Of a DNA stretch of 64,000 nt, positions 60,173 through 64,000 are shown one piece after another; positions within the stretch are counted from its first letter, which is position 1, and each line of letters begins with the position of its first letter. The translations under genes were made by a program, and so were the position numbers. The notes under the pieces were generated by a model that was given only the letters and a program-made list of their open reading frames with translations, searched no databases and was not told the DNA's origin. The DNA is from Polyangium fumosum (GTDB taxonomy: Bacteria; Myxococcota_A; Polyangia; Polyangiales; Polyangiaceae): contig NZ_SSMQ01000049.1 in the NCBI RefSeq assembly GCF_005144585.1, positions 31,932-95,931 of the forward strand, read 5' to 3'.

Positions 60173-63100
60173 TCAGCGCTTGCGGCGTCGCGCGAAGAGG
60201 GCGCCCAGGGCCACGAGGGCTGCGAGCCCGCGTCCGGGGGTCTCGACGGGTCCGCTGGCCACGTGGCAATCCGCGCCGCCGCCCAGCTCACCGCCGGAAC
60301 CGCCCGAGCCTGTGGGTCCACCGGAACCACCGGAACCGCCGGAGCCGCCGATACCGCCGGAGCCGCCGATACCACCGGAACCGCCGATACCGCCGGAACC
60401 GCCAGCGCCGCCGAGACCACCAGAGCCGCCGGCCCCGCCCACTCCACCGGAGCCGCCGGCGCCGCCGATACCTCCGGAACCGCCCATACCACCGGAACCG
60501 CCGGAGCCACCGGAACCACCAGCGCCGCCCATTCCACCGGAGCCGCCCGCGCCGCCGATACCTCCGGAGCCGCCCATACCACCGGAACCGCCGGCCCCGC
60601 CCATTCCACCGGAACCGCCGGCGCCGCCCATTCCCCCCGCGCCACCGCTGCCCTCCGGCGTCACGCCGCCTTCGAAAATCTCCGCGCTCTCGCGGGCCTG
60701 CGGGTCGCCGTCGCTGGACGAGCAGCCTTCCTGCATCCCTCCAAAGACCAGCACACGATTGCCTTCGAGCCGCACGGCATGGGCATAGGTGCGCGTTTGG
60801 CTCATGCTGGGCACCGGCGTCCAGTCATTCCTGATCGGGTCATACACGGCGGCGCTGTTCAGGGCGCACTCGTTGCCGCCGGTCCGTTGCCTCCCGCCCG
60901 TGAGCAGCACGTTTCCGTTTCCGAGCAACATGGCCGCGTGACGCCCGCGCGACACGCCGAGGTGCCCGGTCACCGTCCAATCGTTCGTCGCCGGATCATA
61001 CACCTGCGCATGCGGCATGTTCCGCGCGCCGGCGACCAGCACCCGGCCGTCGGCGAGCAGCGTCGTCGTGAATTCGAAGGGCGGCGCCAGCAGCGTTTGC
61101 GTGGCCGTCCACGTATTCGTCGCCGGATCATACCGGTCCGCGCCTTGCCCGCTCACCACGAGCACGCTGCCGTCCGGCAGCCGCGTCGCCTGGTGCGACG
61201 GATGCGCGAACGAGAGCGTACCGGCCGGCGAAAACATCCCCGTCGCCGGATCATAAAGCTCCGCCGTCGCCGGGTTTCCACTGCCCGCCGTCACCAGCAC
61301 CTTGCCGTCCGAAAGCACGACCGCCGAATGCCCCGAGCGCGACGCGCCGAGCGAGCCTGTCGCGCTCCACGAGTTCGTCGCCGGGTCATAAAGCTCCGCG
61401 GCCGTCGTCCCGCCGCCCACCGCGAGGATTCGTTCGTCGGGCAGCCGCGCAAGCACGAGGCCATTGTCGTGGTGCGCGGCCATGGGGCCGGTCATCAACC
61501 ACGTATTGCTCGCCGCGTCGTAGAGCTCCGCCGACGACGGGGAATCACCGCCCACCACCAGGATCTCGCCGGTTGCGACCCGGACCGACTTCGCGCGGCG
61601 TCGCACATGCAGGAGCGGCGCGGCGTCGCTCCACGCGTTCGCCGCTGGATCGTAGATCTGCGCCGAGAGGTTATCGTCCCAATCGTTGTTGATTCCTCCT
61701 GCGATGAGCACGCGGCCATCGGCGAGCTCGGCCCACGTGCCCTCCTGATGCGCCACGGACATGCTCCCGGCCGGCGTCCATGCGGATTGGCAGCCGACCG
61801 GCGCATCGCCGACGCAGGCGCCCGCCTCGCATACCCCATTCGCCGTGCAACCGTCGGCGCTCCCGCAGGTGGCCCCGGAGAGCGGCGTGCAAACCCCGTT
61901 CGCGGACGCGCCCTGGCTCACCGAGCAAGCGTCACACGACCCGGCGTCGCACGCGGCATTGCAGCACACGCCGTCGACGCAGAAGCCGCTCGTGCATTCG
62001 CCGTCGAAGAGGCAGGCGCCGCCGTTGTTCGTGAAGGGGAGCGACTCGACGTTCGCCGTGCCGCCGCCGGTGACGAGCACCCGCCCGTCGAGGAGCTGCG
62101 TGGCGTGGTGCCGGGTGCGGTTCGTGTTGAGGAATTTGCCGAGCGACCATGTCCCGGTCGCCGGATCGTAAAGCTCCGTGAGCGCGCCGCCGGTGATCAG
62201 CACCCGACCATCGGCGAGGCGCGTGGCCGCGTGCAGATAGTGGGTCGTGTTCATCGGCGTCGTCGTCGTCCAGCCCTGGGTCACCGGATCGTAGAGCAGC
62301 GCGCTGCGGTTCTCGGCGGTGAAGCCCTCGCCGCCGTAATCGGTGTAGCCGCCGGTGATGAGCGCCTTGCCGTTGTCGAGCGCCGTCGCGGTATAACCCT
62401 CGCGATTCTGGATCATGCCCGCGTGGAACCAGGAATCCGCGGCGGGGTCATAGACCTGCGTGAGGGCGCCGGACACGACGAGGATCTCGCCGTTCTGCAG
62501 CAACGTCGCCGTATGGTCTTCGATGTAGTCGGGCGGCGCCGTCACCTCGATCGTCGTGCTCGTGACCGGATCGTAAATCTCCGCCTCGAAGGTCACTCCA
62601 TCGCCGTCCACGACGCCGCCGAGGAAGTAGACCCGCCCGTCGGGGAGCAGCGTCGCGGTATGCCCATAGCGGGGCGTCAGCATCGGCGCGGCGACCGTCC
62701 ACGTATCGGTGGCCGGATCGAAGACCTCGATCACCTCCGACGGGCCGCCGGCCACGAGGACCTTTCCATTCGGCAGCAGCGTCGCGGTATGGGACGTGCG
62801 CGCCGTGCTCATGGACGCGACGAGCGTCCAGGTATTCGTGGCCGGATGGTAGACCTCGGCGCTGCTGTTCCCGCCGCCGGTCACGAGGAGCCGTCCGTCG
62901 GGCAAAGCTGTCGCGGTGTGCCGATTGCGCGCGGCGTTCATCGGCGGGGCCACGTCCCAGCGCGGCGCCGTGAGCGCCGATGCGGACGCATTCAGGGTGA
63001 GCGCCTTTGGGGCCTCCGCGCGGCTGCACGCGAGCGGCAATACGACGGGCGCAACACAGAACGCAAAAAGGAGTCGGGGAAAGAGGGACGTAGTACGCAT
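60173..63100 (-). CDS. Kelch-repeat surface protein with Gly-rich stalk and MYXO-CTERM-like end
   Basis: The 975-residue protein has a signal (TTSLFPRLLFAFCVAPVVLP, ending LACS) and Kelch-type blades of about 50 residues (HTATALPDGRLLVTGG, EVYHPATNTW), forming one or two beta-propellers. They are interrupted near 400-450 by a Cys-rich insert (CLFDGECTSGFCVDGVCCNA). A stalk of about 110 residues is made of Gly-Gly-(Ala/Ser/Met/Ile)-Gly steps, and the end CHVASG...GLAALVALGALFARRRKR has the Cys, hydrophobic helix and Arg cluster of MYXO-CTERM sorting signals. ATG 63100 is chosen for its signal; the open frame upstream is not used. Likely on the cell surface. Confidence 0.8.
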   Translation of the reverse strand: MRTTSLFPRLLFAFCVAPVVLPLACSRAEAPKALTLNASASALTAPRWDVAPPMNAARNRHTATALPDGRLLVTGGGNSSAEVYHPATNTWTLVASMSTARTSHTATLLPNGKVLVAGGPSEVIEVFDPATDTWTVAAPMLTPRYGHTATLLPDGRVYFLGGVVDGDGVTFEAEIYDPVTSTTIEVTAPPDYIEDHTATLLQNGEILVVSGALTQVYDPAADSWFHAGMIQNREGYTATALDNGKALITGGYTDYGGEGFTAENRSALLYDPVTQGWTTTTPMNTTHYLHAATRLADGRVLITGGALTELYDPATGTWSLGKFLNTNRTRHHATQLLDGRVLVTGGGTANVESLPFTNNGGACLFDGECTSGFCVDGVCCNAACDAGSCDACSVSQGASANGVCTPLSGATCGSADGCTANGVCEAGACVGDAPVGCQSAWTPAGSMSVAHQEGTWAELADGRVLIAGGINNDWDDNLSAQIYDPAANAWSDAAPLLHVRRRAKSVRVATGEILVVGGDSPSSAELYDAASNTWLMTGPMAAHHDNGLVLARLPDERILAVGGGTTAAELYDPATNSWSATGSLGASRSGHSAVVLSDGKVLVTAGSGNPATAELYDPATGMFSPAGTLSFAHPSHQATRLPDGSVLVVSGQGADRYDPATNTWTATQTLLAPPFEFTTTLLADGRVLVAGARNMPHAQVYDPATNDWTVTGHLGVSRGRHAAMLLGNGNVLLTGGRQRTGGNECALNSAAVYDPIRNDWTPVPSMSQTRTYAHAVRLEGNRVLVFGGMQEGCSSSDGDPQARESAEIFEGGVTPEGSGGAGGMGGAGGSGGMGGAGGSGGMGGSGGIGGAGGSGGMGGAGGSGGSGGSGGMGGSGGIGGAGGSGGVGGAGGSGGLGGAGGSGGIGGSGGIGGSGGIGGSGGSGGSGGPTGSGGSGGELGGGADCHVASGPVETPGRGLAALVALGALFARRRKR

Positions 63101-63267
63101 GCGCGGCACGATAACGGCGACGGCGCCACGCCTCAACGGACGAGCACGGGGGGCGCGGCGGATGTGTTGTGCGAGGGCGCACCGTACGTCACCGACGTTC
63201 CGGTGATTTCGCTTCGTCCCCACGCGTCTTCGGGCTGGAGCGTTGGTCTCGGGGGTGGTAGGGTATC

Positions 63268-63466
63268 GTCGTTCCCTCTGCTGTTCTCCGTGAGGTGATT
63301 GGCAATTGAATCCCGAGTAAGCATGAACCAGGGGCCCACAACGCTGTCGTGGTGAGCTAGGCCCGAGACGTCATCGGGAAGCCTAAAGCGGCACATCGGG
63401 TACCCACCTAGCCGCAAGCTAGGGGTTCAAGTCATCAACCCACGATTACGGCGGTAAGGAACGTTT
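63268..63466 (+). ncRNA. ssrS: 6S RNA
   Basis: The sequence has the 6S layout: closing stem CGTTCC (63270-63275) with GGAACG (63458-63463), a long near-palindromic rod, GGTGAGC near 63354, GAAGCCTAAAGCGGCA near 63379 (compare GAAGCCTTAAAACTGCGACG of E. coli), a small hairpin CTAGC-CGCAA-GCTAG, and GGGGTTCAAG...ACGGCGG near the 3' end. The length of about 195 nt is typical. 6S RNA binds sigma-70 RNA polymerase through its open-promoter-like bubble. Exact ends are estimated. It lies in the 5' flank of the divergent Kelch gene and is followed by a strong terminator. Confidence 0.72.
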
Positions 63467-63470
63467 CTTC

Positions 63471-63501
63471 GAGCCCGGTGAGAGCCGGGCTCTTTTCTTT
63501 T
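63471..63501 (+). terminator. Intrinsic terminator of 6S RNA
   Basis: GAGCCCGG (63471-63478) pairs with CCGGGCTC (63485-63492) over a 6-nt loop and is followed by TTTTCTTTT. This is the clearest Rho-independent terminator in the window. Confidence 0.85.
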
Positions 63502-63570
63502 GTCGCGTGTCCGGGCGTCGGGGCGACGTGTCCGGCGTTCCGGGGGCCGTGTCCGCGACCGTCGGAGACG

Positions 63571-63635
63571 TTGTGGCGGCCGTGCGAGGGGGTTGTGGCG
63601 GCCGGCGAGGGGGTTGTGGCGGCCGGCGAGGGGGA
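63571..63635. repeat. Short direct repeat, about 21 bp, three copies
   Basis: TTGTGGCGGCCGTGCGAGGG begins at 63571 and near-identical copies begin at 63593 and 63614 (TTGTGGCGGCCGGCGAGGGG). Shorter TTGTGGCG copies follow near 63719 and 63740. The origin is unknown. Confidence 0.7.
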
Positions 63636-64000
63636 GGGGGGCGCGGGGCGGCGGCGTGTTCGACGCACGGAGGCGCGTGCCCGGGGTCGCGTGAGCGGTG
63701 GTGGCGCGGGGGAGGGGCGTTGTGGCGCGACGGAGACGGGTTGTGGCGCTCAGGTCCACCTGCGATTGCGAGACGGGCGCGGTCGGAGCGGCGGAGGCGG
63801 CGTCGCGGAATCGCCCCACGTCATTCGTATCCAATCAATGGCGCGCCTGCGTTGACGGCGCCTTTTGAGCGGCGCACCGTCCGATCTTGCTCGGATGGTC
63901 GCCCGCCGATGGGTGTGAGGGCCGGACCATCGGAGAGAAGGGAGCGGTCCATGCGACGATCGACGGGTTGGGCTCGCCATTGGCTTTTTCACGTGAGGGT
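63636..64000. other. No supportable gene
   Basis: The last 365 bp hold no reading frame with a recognisable protein, ribosome-binding site or signal. A minus-strand frame at 63750-63992 is Arg/Pro-rich and reads like chance GC-rich sequence. A gene may begin outside the window. Confidence 0.4.

Noticed and set aside
63427..63834. Arg/Pro-rich minus-strand open frame after the 6S RNA
   Set aside because: It overlaps the 6S terminator and direct repeats, with no ribosome-binding site or recognisable motif.

Overview
The window is a 64-kb piece of a very GC-rich chromosome, most likely from a myxobacterium of the Polyangiales (Sorangium/Polyangium type). Pointers are: Ser/Thr protein kinases with a C-terminal membrane anchor next to a PP2C phosphatase; many lipoproteins with a Gly-Gly-Ala/Ser linker straight after the lipobox; MopE-like, Kelch and beta-propeller surface proteins; a C-terminal GlyGly/Arg-rich anchor of MYXO-CTERM type; and TPR/PEGA proteins in operons with kinases. 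No phage, IS or integrase gene and no tRNA or rRNA gene was found.

Layout. 1-7.2 kb: a partial P-loop ATPase, a lipoprotein esterase, a rifampin-phosphotransferase-like dikinase, secreted/TPR proteins, and a 3-hydroxyacyl-CoA dehydrogenase. 7.2-14.9 kb: an ECF sigma factor with a giant zinc-finger/FecR/VIT/VWA membrane anti-sigma candidate, a secreted HtrA-like protein without its catalytic Ser and His, and a PP2C phosphatase. 15-23.1 kb: two Ser/Thr kinases each paired with a TPR/PEGA-type secreted protein, acetyl-CoA synthetase and glutaredoxin.

23.35-28.8 kb is a defence-like island. A large histidine kinase has an N-terminus that looks like a decayed Mrr-plus-NACHT STAND protein. It overlaps a response regulator fused to a Shedu (DUF4263) nuclease. 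A 43-bp-period array of small palindromes follows, then an OLD/RloA-type ATPase overlapping a DUF4276 TOPRIM-like protein (a PARIS-like pairing). A ClpB-type disaggregase lies just downstream.

31.6-37.7 kb is a seven-gene His-Xaa-Ser (Hxs) radical-SAM cluster: a Tat-signal protein, a radical SAM enzyme, a MopE-like metal-binding lipoprotein, two HxsD-like proteins, the SPASM maturase HxsB, and a 98-residue precursor ending in 14 Ser-His-Gly repeats and a Trp. Its genes overlap or lie within about 50 bp of each other, so it is probably one operon making a modified, perhaps metal-binding, His-rich peptide.

37.8-47.3 kb is housekeeping: rplU-rpmA with a recognisable promoter, a HAD phosphatase, a receiver protein, a TPR protein, RecD2, an M1 aminopeptidase with HEAT repeats, and an SDR. 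47.3-52.3 kb holds three tandem beta-propeller lipoproteins. 52.4-60.2 kb carries enoyl-CoA hydratase, ApbE, a methyltransferase, an M20 amidohydrolase, small membrane/lipoproteins, Mpl, and an inositol-monophosphatase-like enzyme. 60.2-63.1 kb is a Kelch surface protein. 63.27-63.5 kb is a probable 6S RNA with a strong terminator. The last 500 bp show no supportable gene.

All calls are read from the sequence by eye. No database search was run, so family names rest on motifs.
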